Shown: positions 33,029 to 42,852, counted from the stretch's first letter. The stretch is 64,000 nt of DNA from an uncultured Prevotellaceae bacterium (GCA_937898675.1 CALEJB010000033.1:1-64000), one strand, 5' to 3'. Translations and numbers: made by a program. The notes: a model not told the origin generated them from the sequence alone.

Positions 33029-34857
33029 GACTGCTCGGTGGTTACGGAATCTTTTTTGCGGTTGACACGCTCCAGGCGGTCGATGATGCCCGCCGCCTCG
33101 TCCAGCACGGCGTTCATGTCGCCCGAGGCCAACTCGGGGGCATATTGGGCAAACTCGCATTTGTCTATCAGCACGATGGACTCGCCGCGCAGCGCCTCAT
33201 CAACGCCATAGCGTTCCAACTCGGCATTGATGTTGTCCTTGCTCAGTTCGCTCACGGGAATCGACAGTTTGTCGCTCATGTATCCCCACAGGGCATTCAG
33301 CATCTCGGCATAGAAGCCGTTGCTGTCCTGCTTGGCGGCCAGAGCCCGGGCCGACTTCAGGCGGCGCTGGGCCACCTTGCTGGCGCGCTTGGAGCGCATG
33401 CGGCGCACATCGGCGCGTTCCCTTAACTGCTTGCGGTAGTACATCATCAAGCCAGCAAACGCCAACATCGGCAGCAGGAACCACAGCCAGTAAGTCCAAC
33501 TGTCCACAAGATAGGTGTGCGTCTTCTGCAGGTCCAGGTCGCCAGTCTTAATGGGCCGGATGTCCATATTCTTCATGCGGTAATGGTTGCTGGGCTGGCC
33601 TGCGCCCTTGGCCACCTTGAGGTGGCGGGCGGGAATCTTCAAGGTCACATACTGGCCCGTCTCGGGGTTGAAGTAGGTGAAGTCGCCCGCAGGGATGTCA
33701 AACTCGCCCGCAAACTGCGGGATGAACGAATAGTCCACCACCACCTTGCCGCTCATGTCGCCGCCGCCGTCATTGACGCTGGCGTCGGTCTTGGGGTCAT
33801 ACACATCAAACTGCTCGGGAAACTTGACCTCGGGCGCCTTGATGTACTTGATGTTGCCCGTTCCGCTGATAATGTATCGCAATGTGGCGGCGCTGTAGGT
33901 CTTGAGTCCCGCGGCGGGCTTGACCTCACTGGAGATGCTGAACTTGCCCACGGCGCCCGTGAACGATGCAGGCTTGGGCTCGGGCAGCGGCAGCACATTG
34001 ATGGTGGAGGTGTTGCTCGTGACCTTGAGCTGTTTTTCGACGGGCTGGGAGATGGTGCCAAAGATACTCCTGTAGGTATCGAACTGCACCACATTCACAT
34101 CATAGTTGCCCGACGTGATGGTCAATTTGCCGCTCTGCTGCGGATAGAGGATGCACTTCTTGAGTGTGGCGACCATGTATTGCTGACCGTTGAGCGTCTC
34201 CACCTTGTTGAGACTGGGCTGCATGGGGATTTCCTCGATAAGGAAACCGTCAAACGACGGCTGGATGGTGGGCATGAACTGCGACACCTGGTACTTGGTG
34301 TACAACTTGATGGTACATACCACCGCCTGCTGCTCATAGACGCGCGGCTTGTTCAACTCAATGCGCACAAACAAGTCCTTGCCGGTCACGGCCTTGTCGG
34401 CCGTCTGTGTCATCGGGTCGCTATAAGCGGTCGGCGCGCCGGGGGTGCGCTGCTGCGGCTGTGATTGGCTGGGCCGGCTGCCTGATGCCACCACTTCGAT
34501 GGTAACGGGATTGGTTGACATGCGCTTGCCGCCAACCGTGACCGAAGCGGCGCCAATGTGGCAGCGGCCCGTCTGGGTAGCCTTGTAGGTCATCGTGAAC
34601 TCGACGCTCGAGCTCTGGCTGGTCTTGCCGTTGATGGATGACCAGCTGGAGCTGCGGGACTCGGCAGGGCCGTAAAGCAAGTTGGCGCCGCTCACCTGGG
34701 GCGGCGTGAAATTGCTGGCATCGGCATTGCTGAGCACAAACGTCACGCTGAACCTCTCGCCCTCGGCGACCTGCCTGGGAGCCCTGACGGTGAACGATGC
34801 CGCCTGCGACACCAGCACCGTGAGGAGCAAGATTGCTATGTAAAATATGCGCTTCAT
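33025..34857 (-). CDS. batD: BatD: large periplasmic/membrane protein
   Basis: The protein has 610 residues: signal peptide (MKRIFYIAILLLTVLVSQAA), several Ig-like beta domains ('FTVRAPRQVAEGERFSVTFV', 'FVRIELNKPRVYEQQAVVCT'), one membrane helix near residue 455-475 (WTYWLWFLLPMLAFAGLMMY) and a cytoplasmic helical tail with a basic start ('RADVRRMRSKRASKVAQRRL'). BatD is the conserved partner of BatA/BatB, needed for aerotolerance in B. fragilis and linked to MoxR chaperones. It is 27 nt after batC and overlaps batE. Confidence 0.95.
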   Translation of the reverse strand: MKRIFYIAILLLTVLVSQAASFTVRAPRQVAEGERFSVTFVLSNADASNFTPPQVSGANLLYGPAESRSSSWSSINGKTSQSSSVEFTMTYKATQTGRCHIGAASVTVGGKRMSTNPVTIEVVASGSRPSQSQPQQRTPGAPTAYSDPMTQTADKAVTGKDLFVRIELNKPRVYEQQAVVCTIKLYTKYQVSQFMPTIQPSFDGFLIEEIPMQPSLNKVETLNGQQYMVATLKKCILYPQQSGKLTITSGNYDVNVVQFDTYRSIFGTISQPVEKQLKVTSNTSTINVLPLPEPKPASFTGAVGKFSISSEVKPAAGLKTYSAATLRYIISGTGNIKYIKAPEVKFPEQFDVYDPKTDASVNDGGGDMSGKVVVDYSFIPQFAGEFDIPAGDFTYFNPETGQYVTLKIPARHLKVAKGAGQPSNHYRMKNMDIRPIKTGDLDLQKTHTYLVDSWTYWLWFLLPMLAFAGLMMYYRKQLRERADVRRMRSKRASKVAQRRLKSARALAAKQDSNGFYAEMLNALWGYMSDKLSIPVSELSKDNINAELERYGVDEALRGESIVLIDKCEFAQYAPELASGDMNAVLDEAAGIIDRLERVNRKKDSVTTEQS

Positions 34858-34884
34858 TGCATCAATTGTCTGTCGTAAAAACCA

Positions 34885-35736
34885 TCACCACTTGTTGCCC
34901 GTGCGTCGGCGTTCATGCCGCTGCTGCTGTGCCTGCTGCGCATTGATGCGTTGCTGGGTGGCGCGCTCACGGTCCTGCATGGCCTTGAGCACCTGCTCGG
35001 CGTTTTGCTGGCTCATGCCGCCTTGTTGCTGTTGCTGCTGCTGGTTTTGGTTATTCTGGTTATTTTGATTCTGCTTATCTTGCTTGTCTTTGTTCTGTTG
35101 GTCTTTATTTTGGTCCTTGTTCTTATCTTTGTTCTGGTCCTTATCTTTGTTCTGGTCTTTGTTCTTGTCCTTATTCTTGTCCTTGTTTTGGTCTTTGTTC
35201 TTGTCCTTATTCTTGTCCTGCTCCTGCTTCTTGAGCTGGGCGAGACGCAGGTTGTCGCGTGCGTGGTCGTCATCGGGATTGCAGCGCAGGGCCTGCTTGT
35301 AGAATTCCACGGCCTGGTCATACTGCTGCCGGCCGTAGGCGATATTGCCCAGGTCATAACTGGCCTTGCCGCGCAACAACTTGTCGCTGGCGTTCTTGGC
35401 CACATTGGTGAGGAGTTCCTCGGCCTGGTTCATCGGGTTGTTGGCGTCGTCCTGCTTGGCGGTGGCACTGCCCTGTCGCATGAGCGCAGTGGCGAGGTTG
35501 AACTGGGCCTTCTCGCTATTGGGATTGGCCTGCAGAGCCTTGCGGTACTCCACCTCGGCCTCGGCATAGCGCTTTTTCTCATACAGTTTGTTGCCGGCGC
35601 GAAGGCAGGAACGCTCCTGCTTGGTCATCTTGGGACCCTGCGGAGCCCTGGCCTGAACAGGCATGACACTCGCCAGCGCCATCACGGCGGCGAGGACGCC
35701 CGCGAATAACCAGTTTTTGTTATTTCTTATCGTCAT
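34885..35736 (-). CDS. batC: BatC: TPR protein with a Lys/Asp/Asn/Gln repeat tail
   Basis: The protein has 283 residues from the ATG at 35736 (MTIRNNKNWLFAGVLAAVMA, signal peptide or anchor). TPR units at about 40-165 ('AGNKLYEKKRYAEAEVEYRK', 'ASYDLGNIAYGRQQYDQAVE') are followed by a long low-complexity region of KDKN/KDQN repeats, then Gln/Asn-rich sequence and a basic C-terminus. The start overlaps batB by 17 nt. The repeat region is encoded by a DNA tandem repeat (about 35075-35223) and may vary in length. Confidence 0.92.
   Translation of the reverse strand: MTIRNNKNWLFAGVLAAVMALASVMPVQARAPQGPKMTKQERSCLRAGNKLYEKKRYAEAEVEYRKALQANPNSEKAQFNLATALMRQGSATAKQDDANNPMNQAEELLTNVAKNASDKLLRGKASYDLGNIAYGRQQYDQAVEFYKQALRCNPDDDHARDNLRLAQLKKQEQDKNKDKNKDQNKDKNKDKNKDQNKDKDQNKDKNKDQNKDQQNKDKQDKQNQNNQNNQNQQQQQQQGGMSQQNAEQVLKAMQDRERATQQRINAQQAQQQRHERRRTGNKW
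35075..35223 (-). repeat. Tandem repeat coding the KDKN/KDQN tail of BatC
   Basis: Imperfect units of 6-12 nt alternating AAC/CAG-AAA-GAC/GAT codons, more AT-rich and codon-biased than flanking sequence. Slippage would alter length in multiples of 3 and keep the frame in most cases. Confidence 0.8.
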
Positions 35737-36799
35737 TTTGTTTCTTGATATCGATGATGTCGTTGGTTTTCTTGTCCTTGGTGAAGAAATTGTAGCGCTT
35801 GAGCCACGGGTTCTTGCGCTCGAGCAAGAGCAGCAAGGCGAGCAACAAGAGCAGTGCCAGGGCAGCAAACACGGGGAACTGCTCGTCGTGCTGAGTGTAG
35901 GTCACGGCGGCAAGGTCACTCTTGGCCAGCTTGTCGAGCGTCTCCTGCAGCGTCGCGAAGGCATCGCTCGCGATGCCCGAGATATAGACACCGTCGCCGG
36001 CATCGGCAATCTGCTGCGCCACCTTCTCGTTGAGGTAGGTGGTCACAGGGTTGCCCTGGTCGTCGGTCATGTAACCGCCGTCCATGGGAATGGGAGCACC
36101 CTTGGTGGAGCCCACGCCGATGACATCGACCTGGACACCCATCTTGGCCGCGTTCTTGGCCGCCTCGACGGCATCGTCCTCAAAGTTCTCGCCGTCGGTG
36201 ATGATGATAATCGCCTTTTGGGCAGTCTTGCTCTGCGAGAACCCGTTGAGCGCCATGTTGATAGCGGCACCGATGGCAGTGCCCTGGGTGGGCGCCATGC
36301 TGGTGCTGATGCCGTCAAGGAACAGTTTCGCCGATGCGGCGTCACCGGTCATTGGCATCTGCATATAGGCATTGCCGGCAAACACGATAAGTCCCAACTT
36401 ATTGTTCTCGAGGCGGTCGAGGAGTTTCTGCAAAATCATCTTGGAACGCTGCAAGCGGCTCACATCCTGCGGATTGTCGGTGCTGGATGCATTCATCGAG
36501 TTGGAAACGTCAACAGCCACCATCACCTCGATGCCGTGAACGCGGGCAGTCGTCTTGCTGGAGCCGGCGCGGGGCCGTGCCAGCACCACGATGACCATGG
36601 CCAGCAACAGCATCTCAATGACGAGCCTTATCCACGGCTTGTAGCGCGACACCTCGGGCATGAGCGGGTCGATTGACGACCGCTTGCCGTAGCGTGCCAG
36701 GCGGCCGGCGCGGTCGCGGCGGTTCCACAGCAGCAGCAGCAACAGCGCGGGCAGCAACAGCAGCAGATAGAAATATTGTGGATGAGCAAAGTTAATCAT
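35720..36799 (-). CDS. batB: BatB: VWA domain membrane protein
   Basis: The protein has 359 residues. Two N-terminal membrane helices ('YFYLLLLLPALLLLLLW', about 10-27, and 'LVIEMLLLAMVIVVLARP', about 60-77) precede a von Willebrand A domain with the MIDAS 'VAVDVSNSMNASS' and 'GLIVFAGNAYMQMP', and a third helix at about 320 near the C-terminus (FPVFAALALLLLLALLLLL). It is part of the Bat complex. It lies 26 nt after batA. Confidence 0.95.
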   Translation of the reverse strand: MINFAHPQYFYLLLLLPALLLLLLWNRRDRAGRLARYGKRSSIDPLMPEVSRYKPWIRLVIEMLLLAMVIVVLARPRAGSSKTTARVHGIEVMVAVDVSNSMNASSTDNPQDVSRLQRSKMILQKLLDRLENNKLGLIVFAGNAYMQMPMTGDAASAKLFLDGISTSMAPTQGTAIGAAINMALNGFSQSKTAQKAIIIITDGENFEDDAVEAAKNAAKMGVQVDVIGVGSTKGAPIPMDGGYMTDDQGNPVTTYLNEKVAQQIADAGDGVYISGIASDAFATLQETLDKLAKSDLAAVTYTQHDEQFPVFAALALLLLLALLLLLERKNPWLKRYNFFTKDKKTNDIIDIKKQNDDKK

Positions 36800-36825
36800 A
36801 ACTCAATACATCTTCTATTAGTCGG

Positions 36826-37833
36826 TTAAGGTATGTGCCGCAACATGGTGTAGTCCAACAGCAGGCTCAAGAGCAACAGGCCCAGCAACAGCAGCGCCCA
36901 CGGCTCGTAGCAGTCCTGAGTGTGTGTAAACCGCTGGACGTCCATGCGGGTCTTCTCGAGACGGTCAATCTCCTTGAACACCTCGCGCAACACACTGTTG
37001 CCTGTGGCGCGGAAGTACTTGCCGCCAGTGTTGGAAGCAATGTTCTTGAGCGTGGCCTCGTCGATGACGACAGGCATGCGCTGGTACTGGATGTTGCCGG
37101 CAAAGTCGATGGAAGCGGGATATAGGGCAGTGCCGTTGCTGCCCACACCGATGGTGTAAATCTTGATGCCAAACTTGCGTGCGATGTCGGCCGCCGTGTT
37201 GGGCGCCACCACGCCCGTGTTGTTGCTGCCGTCGGTGAGCAGGATAATGCTCTTGCTCTTGGCCTTGCCGTCGCGGATGCGGTTGATGGCTGTGGCAATG
37301 CCGTCGCCAATGGCGGTGCCGTCCTCAAGGGTCAGCATCTGCGTCTGGCCGATGGCGTTGACCAGCATGGCGTTGTCCATGGTCATGGGCACCTGGGTGA
37401 AACTCTCGCCGGCAAACAGCACCAGGCCGATATTGTCGTGGTCGCGTCCGCTGACAAACTGTGTCGCCACTTTCTTGGCCGCCTCAAAGCGGTTGGGCTG
37501 AAAGTCCTTGGCAAGCATGCTCGTGGACACGTCGAGGGCAATCACGATGTCGGTGCCCTCGACATCGCTGGTGGACCAGCTATCGCGTGTCTGCGGGCGG
37601 CACAGGATGACGATGAGACAGCACAGGGCCGCCAGCTTGAGGGCAAACGAGAAGTGCTTGAGCCACACTTTCCAGCTCGTGCCCAAGCCGTCGAACGCAC
37701 GCGTCGACGACACATTCATCTCGGGCTCATTCTTGTCCTGGCTGTAAACATACCATGCGATGAGCGGGATGAGCAGCAACAGCAGCCACAGCCAGCCGGG
37801 ATGAGCAAGATGGGAGAACATAGAGGTCATCAT
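36826..37833 (-). CDS. batA: BatA: VWA domain membrane protein
   Basis: The protein has 335 residues with the same plan as BatB: helices near the N-terminus ('WLWLLLLLIPLIAWYVY', 'FALKLAALCCLIVILC'), a VWA domain with MIDAS 'VIALDVSTSMLAKD' and 'GLVLFAGESFTQVPM', and a C-terminal helix (WALLLLGLLLLSLLLDYTML). BatA and BatB are paralogues that probably interact at the inner membrane. ATGA overlap with the upstream gene; two adjacent in-frame ATG codons give a one-residue uncertainty. Confidence 0.95.
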   Translation of the reverse strand: MMTSMFSHLAHPGWLWLLLLLIPLIAWYVYSQDKNEPEMNVSSTRAFDGLGTSWKVWLKHFSFALKLAALCCLIVILCRPQTRDSWSTSDVEGTDIVIALDVSTSMLAKDFQPNRFEAAKKVATQFVSGRDHDNIGLVLFAGESFTQVPMTMDNAMLVNAIGQTQMLTLEDGTAIGDGIATAINRIRDGKAKSKSIILLTDGSNNTGVVAPNTAADIARKFGIKIYTIGVGSNGTALYPASIDFAGNIQYQRMPVVIDEATLKNIASNTGGKYFRATGNSVLREVFKEIDRLEKTRMDVQRFTHTQDCYEPWALLLLGLLLLSLLLDYTMLRHIP

Positions 37834-38813
37834 CGCTTGTCCTCCTTCTTTGCGGGTTTGGTGTCGGGGTTATCCTCCTTCTCGGGTGCATCGGCAGCGG
37901 GGCGCGTGGCCTCGACAAAGTTGACGGCACGCTGATAGGCCACTTCATTGTCGTCGGCCAGCGGGCGGGCGTTGGCAAACTTCACGATGTCGGCCACCTC
38001 GAGAATCATCTCCAGCTGCTCGTTCACAGCCTTGGTCTCGTTGTTGTGCTTGAGGGTGTCGATAATCTGCGACGAGGTCATCTCCACAGCGTTGACGCCA
38101 AAGCGGCGGTCGATGTACACGCGCAGGATGTCGGTCAGGCCCGTGAAATATTCCTTCTCCTGGCCTTGCTGCCACAACTGGGCGGCCTTGAGGCGCTGGA
38201 GGTTGGCCATCGCCTCGTCGTAGGGCGGCAGGCGCTTCTTCACCGACTTGAGCGGGTTGATGCCCTTCTTGAAGTACTTGAAGTAGGCCCAGATGCCGCC
38301 GCCAATGAGCAACAGCGCCAACAACCACAGCCACCAGTAGTCGGGCAGCCAGTCGGTGAGGCTGAAAGGCACTTCCTCCACGGGCTTGATGTCGTGGACA
38401 TCCTTCAGTTTACTCACATCAACGAGCTTGACCTTGATGGCCAGCTGGTTGCAGTAGGCAGTGTCGCCGTTCACCACATAGGCGATGGGCTTGATCACCC
38501 AGTTGCCCGAGTCAAAGCACTGGATGATGAGGTCGCGGTTAATCTGTATGCGGTTGTTGTCCAGGTCCACAGTGTCGGCCTTGGGACGCCCGGCTATCTC
38601 AATCATGGCGCTCAGCGTGTCGGCCTGCTCGTTGGTGAAAAAGCCCCTCGCATTCTTGTCCTGGGTGATTTCGAGGTGCAGCGCGGTGGTCTTGCCCATG
38701 AGCAGCGTGGCACTGTCGAGTTTGGCCCTGAACGTGACATTGCCGCCCCACCCTGTCGCCGCTGTGGCGAGGAACATGACGGCAGTGATCACGATATGTT
38801 TCATTTTTTGCAT
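37830..38813 (-). CDS. Bat operon membrane protein between DUF58 and BatA
   Basis: The protein has 327 residues. Signal peptide (start at 38813, or the second ATG at 38804), a periplasmic Ig-like domain ('VTFRAKLDSATLLMGKTTAL'), one membrane helix (about 184-203, WWLWLLALLLIGGGIWAYFK) and a cytoplasmic DUF4381-like helical part ('LPPYDEAMANLQRLKAAQLW', 'FTGLTDILRVYIDRRFGVNA') ending in a charged tail. This gene is conserved at this position in Bacteroidota Bat operons, and is predicted to join the BatA/B assembly; its exact role is not known. Confidence 0.85.
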   Translation of the reverse strand: MQKMKHIVITAVMFLATAATGWGGNVTFRAKLDSATLLMGKTTALHLEITQDKNARGFFTNEQADTLSAMIEIAGRPKADTVDLDNNRIQINRDLIIQCFDSGNWVIKPIAYVVNGDTAYCNQLAIKVKLVDVSKLKDVHDIKPVEEVPFSLTDWLPDYWWLWLLALLLIGGGIWAYFKYFKKGINPLKSVKKRLPPYDEAMANLQRLKAAQLWQQGQEKEYFTGLTDILRVYIDRRFGVNAVEMTSSQIIDTLKHNNETKAVNEQLEMILEVADIVKFANARPLADDNEVAYQRAVNFVEATRPAADAPEKEDNPDTKPAKKEDKR

Positions 38814-38828
38814 TTTAATCCTTGGTCC

Positions 38829-39710
38829 TTAGTTCTTGCGGGTTCCCCTGTTCTTGAACAGCCCCATCAGGGCAGCGACATAGTCCTCGTCGGTGGCAAC
38901 GGTCGCCATGTCCACATTGCAGCGTTGCAGTGTGCCGTTGACACGCTGCTGCTGTTGGTACCATTGGCGGCTGTAGGCGTCGCGCACGCGCTTGCTGCCG
39001 GTGTTGACCCACCGCGTGGTGCCTCGCTCGATGTCGCGCATGCGCACCAGTCCCACATCGGGCAACTGGGCGTCGCGCTTGTCATAGACCTGCACGGCGA
39101 TGACGTCATGCTTGTGGTTGGCGATGGACAGCGACTGGCTGTAGTCGTGCTCGTCGATAAAGTCGCTCACGACAAATGCCGTGCAGCGCTTCTTCAATGC
39201 ACCGGTCATGTACTGCAGCGCCATGTCGATGTCGGTGCCGGTGCCGGTGGGCCGGAAGTCCAGCAGTTCGCGTATGACGAGCAGGATGTGCTTGCGTCCC
39301 TTCTTGGGCGGGATGAATTTCTCCACCTTGTCGCTAAAGAAGATGACGCCCACCTTGTCGTTGTTCTCGATGGCGCTGAACGCGATGGTGGCGCCAATTT
39401 CGGCCATCATCTCACGCTTGGCGACCCCCACGGCTCCAAAGTCCTTGCTGCCCGACACATCGACCAGCAGCATCACCGTCAGTTCGCGCTCCTCCTCATA
39501 GACCTTGACATAGGGGCGGTTGTAACGAGCGGTGACATTCCAGTCAATGTCGCGCACGTCGTCACCATACTGGTACTCCCGCACCTCGCTGAAGGTCATG
39601 CCCCTGCCCTTGAAGGCCGAGTGGTACTCGCCGGCAAATATGTTTTGCGACAGGCCCTTGGTCTTGATTTCAATCTTGCGGACCTTGCGCAACAGTTCGT
39701 TAGTGTCCAT
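38829..39710 (-). CDS. DUF58 family protein of the MoxR/Bat system
   Basis: The protein has 293 residues without a membrane segment. The N-terminal segment 'MDTNELLRKVRKIEIKTKGL' is followed by the DUF58 core 'REYQYGDDVRDIDWNVTARY' and a VWA-like fold ('VMLLVDVSGSKDFG'). DUF58 proteins work with MoxR AAA ATPases in maturing or activating complexes. It lies 28 nt after moxR and 15 nt before the next gene. Confidence 0.95.
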   Translation of the reverse strand: MDTNELLRKVRKIEIKTKGLSQNIFAGEYHSAFKGRGMTFSEVREYQYGDDVRDIDWNVTARYNRPYVKVYEEERELTVMLLVDVSGSKDFGAVGVAKREMMAEIGATIAFSAIENNDKVGVIFFSDKVEKFIPPKKGRKHILLVIRELLDFRPTGTGTDIDMALQYMTGALKKRCTAFVVSDFIDEHDYSQSLSIANHKHDVIAVQVYDKRDAQLPDVGLVRMRDIERGTTRWVNTGSKRVRDAYSRQWYQQQQRVNGTLQRCNVDMATVATDEDYVAALMGLFKNRGTRKN

Positions 39711-39738
39711 GTGTCAATCTCTGGCTGGCGCGCCTGCA

Positions 39739-40734
<996 letters not shown>

Positions 40735-40787
40735 AAGTCTTATTGGTTAAGTCTATTTTATCCAAATTATATTTTGATAATGTGGTG

Positions 40788-40821
40788 CAAAAATACTGCG
40801 TTTCATGGTATAAAGGTCAAA
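40788..40821 (-). promoter_or_regulatory. Promoter of the Bat operon
   Basis: Minus-strand TATTTTTG (complement of 40788-40795) with TTTG (complement of 40818-40821) 22 bp upstream. Confidence 0.55.
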
Positions 40822-40951
40822 AATCCGCGTTAATTTAACAAATATATTGTTAAAAGATTAACAGCCTGCGGCAGTCGTCTGTCCAAGCCATATTTTTCAA
40901 CACGGCAGCATGTGACTTTTTCTTATAAATATCTAAAAATGCTGATTTTAA

Positions 40952-40983
40952 TTTGTGTGTCAATTAAAAAGGTTGTACCTTTG
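40952..40983 (+). promoter_or_regulatory. Promoter of the 88-residue protein
   Basis: TTTG (40952-40955), a 20-bp spacer and TACCTTTG (40976-40983), a full consensus match. Confidence 0.8.
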
Positions 40984-41027
40984 AGGTCTGATTTAACACA
41001 ACCATACCACAAAACAAAATCATAGCT

Positions 41028-41294
41028 ATGCCGAGGACCATAACATTCAATGAACTCAGGCGCATCAAAAACAGCCTGCCCGAAGGTTCAATCCATGTCA
41101 TCGCCGACAAACTCAACCTGCCGGTTCAGTCGGTGAGAAACTATTTTGGCGGGTCAAATTATGATTTAGGGACCAACATGGGTTTCCATCTGGAGCCTGG
41201 TCCCAACGGCGGACTGGTCGTCCTTGACGACCCTCAGATTCTGGATATGGCACTTGAGATCCTTGAGCAGTCAGGCAATCCCGTCCAGCAATAA
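41028..41294 (+). CDS. Small HTH-like protein
   Basis: The protein has 88 residues, starting MPRTITFNELRRIKNSLPEG. A probable helix-turn-helix lies at about 22-40 ('IHVIADKLNLPVQSVRNYFG'), followed by a Gly-rich segment and 'VLDDPQILDMALEILEQ'. The family is a small conserved Bacteroidota protein, often annotated as DNA-binding. It has a strong promoter of its own and lies 112 nt before the universal stress protein; a weak box (TATCATTG, 41375-41382) could drive the latter separately. Confidence 0.8.
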   Translation: MPRTITFNELRRIKNSLPEGSIHVIADKLNLPVQSVRNYFGGSNYDLGTNMGFHLEPGPNGGLVVLDDPQILDMALEILEQSGNPVQQ

Positions 41295-41406
41295 TCCCAC
41301 ACTGGAGCGCTCGGCGCTCTGGTTGCACGATGCATAGGCCTCGGCACACGGCCCAGGCCCAGACAATTAAAACATATCATTGCCAACCACCCTCCACATC
41401 CCCCCG

Positions 41407-42516
41407 ATGGACAATAGTAAAAACATTTCCAACGACCCCAACCGGTTGATCACCGTGGCAATCCACACCTTTGACCACGCCGTGAACCTCAAGAACACCC
41501 TTGAGGAAGAAGGCATCGAAGTCGTCCTCCACAACGTCAACCTCGACGAGAAAGTCATCTCGTCGGGCGTGAGGGTGCGCATCCGCGCCCGTGACCTGCC
41601 CCAGGCGCTCGAAATCATCGAGTCCCCGACGGCCGCCACAAGCGACCGCCGCTATGTGCTGCTGCCGGTGGACTTTGGCAAAAACACCATGAAGTCATGC
41701 CGACTGGGCATGGAATATGCCCGCCGCATCCGCGGCAAGGCGCTGTTGCTCCATGTTTACACCAATGACCGCCGCACCATGTCACTGCCCCTGGGCAGCG
41801 ACCGCTACGACAGCCCCGAACTCGACGTCAAGGACATCAAGCGCGCCGCCAGCGAGCGCATGGAAGACTTCAGGCAGATGCTTCAAGACATGATTGCCGC
41901 TGGCAAACTGCCCAAGGTACAGATTGAGAGCATTGTCACCGAGGGCATTCCCGAGCAACAGATTTTGCACTATGCCGAGAAATATGACGTGTCGCTCATC
42001 GTCATGGGCACCAGCGGCACCAACCACCGCCGCCAGAACGTGGTGGGCAGCGTGGCCGGCGAGGTGCTTGACGCCTGCAAGTTCCCCATCTTCACCCTGC
42101 CCATGGGCATGCCCGATGTGGCGCTTGCCGACATCAAGCACATCGTGTTCTTCTCCAACCTCATCCAGCAGGACATGCTCTCGTTTGACCGCATGGCGCG
42201 GCTGTTCAACATCCGCGGCATTAAGGTCACCATCATCCCGGTGGTCGATAAAAAGGAACGCCACCTCGTGGACCAGTCCCTGCAACAACTCGTGCAATAC
42301 TGCCGCGAGCGCTACCCCGAGTGCACATTCAAGACCAAACGGTTGGCAGCCAAGACATTTATGGAGACATTCAACCAATTGGTCAAGGACGAGGACATCC
42401 AGCTCATCACCGTCCCCAACAAGAAGGCAAGCATCTTCTCGCGCCTGTTCAATCCCAGCATCGCCCACCGCGTGCTGTTCCAGACCGACACCCCCATGCT
42501 TGTCGTCCCGGTGTGA
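41407..42516 (+). CDS. Universal stress protein with N-terminal DUF2007-like segment
   Basis: The protein has 369 residues from the ATG at 41407 (MDNSKNISNDPNRLITVAIH); the upstream in-frame TTG is unlikely. The first about 75 residues resemble a signal-transducing DUF2007 unit ('HAVNLKNTLEEEGIEVVLHN'). Two Usp domains follow: 'RYVLLPVDFGKNTMKSCRLG' with the ATP-type loop 'SLIVMGTSGTNHRRQNVVGS', and a second more divergent copy ('KHIVFFSNLIQQDMLSFDRM') whose phosphate loop is degenerate. Probably a stress or energy-sensing cytoplasmic protein. Confidence 0.9.
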   Translation: MDNSKNISNDPNRLITVAIHTFDHAVNLKNTLEEEGIEVVLHNVNLDEKVISSGVRVRIRARDLPQALEIIESPTAATSDRRYVLLPVDFGKNTMKSCRLGMEYARRIRGKALLLHVYTNDRRTMSLPLGSDRYDSPELDVKDIKRAASERMEDFRQMLQDMIAAGKLPKVQIESIVTEGIPEQQILHYAEKYDVSLIVMGTSGTNHRRQNVVGSVAGEVLDACKFPIFTLPMGMPDVALADIKHIVFFSNLIQQDMLSFDRMARLFNIRGIKVTIIPVVDKKERHLVDQSLQQLVQYCRERYPECTFKTKRLAAKTFMETFNQLVKDEDIQLITVPNKKASIFSRLFNPSIAHRVLFQTDTPMLVVPV

Positions 42517-42576
42517 CGCCGCCGCGCATCATTGGCAACGCTAATGTCACCGGTGGGCCTGCTCACTGGAGCCCCC

Positions 42577-42608
42577 CCCTCACTCCTTACCCCCAACAAA
42601 AAAATAAA
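42577..42608 (+). repeat. Heptanucleotide element, copy 7
   Basis: CCTCACT-CCTTACC-CCCAAC followed by A7 (42598-42604), downstream of the stress-protein gene. Its A-run doubles as the T-run of the minus-strand terminator at 42598-42629. Confidence 0.7.
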
Positions 42609-42753
42609 TCCCCGGCTCGCGCCGCGGATCATTTGTAAAAAAACTAATTAACCTCTAATACCATTAACATAAACCTTAAAACTTAATTTTTACCTTAGAA
42701 AATCATTGAAATCCTTGCCTCACGGCAACCTTTCGCAAATTGTCATTTGAAAA
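42597..42753 (-). ncRNA. Candidate minus-strand small RNA of about 155 nt
   Basis: Bounded by a minus-strand TACCTTTG box (42760-42767) and an intrinsic terminator. Reading down the minus strand it includes TTGCC-GTGA-GGCAA (a GNRA-capped hairpin), an AT-rich middle and the terminator. The amylase gene upstream has its own terminator at 42853-42886, so this would be a separate transcript. No RNA family recognised. The rest of the 42517-42914 gap holds no gene. Confidence 0.4.
42598..42629 (-). terminator. Minus-strand intrinsic terminator
   Basis: ATCCGCGGC-GCGA-GCCGGGGAT: a 9-bp stem with one mismatch and a GNRA loop, followed on the minus strand by TTATTTTTTT. Confidence 0.8.
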
Positions 42754-42759
42754 CTGGTG

Positions 42760-42789
42760 CAAAGGTAATGTGTTTTATGTTATAAAACA
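42760..42789 (-). promoter_or_regulatory. Promoter box with adjoining 19-bp palindrome
   Basis: Minus-strand TACCTTTG lies at 42760-42767. A perfect 19-bp inverted repeat, TGTTTTAT-GTT-ATAAAACA, occupies 42771-42789, exactly where the -10/-33 spacer lies, so a repressor could act there. No standard -33 element is visible. Confidence 0.5.
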
Positions 42790-42852
42790 TGGTTTTTGAG
42801 CAAGAAATTTTATTGTTTAACATTTATTTGCAGTTAATTGGTACACAAAATT

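Noticed and set aside
35075..35223. A possible CRISPR-like array
   Set aside because: Units are short, in frame and without unique spacers; they code the BatC tail.
34915..35709. A 264-codon Leu/Val-rich frame opposite batC
   Set aside because: It looks like a membrane protein, but it is the complement of the Lys/Asp/Asn/Gln repeat and TPR codons of batC.
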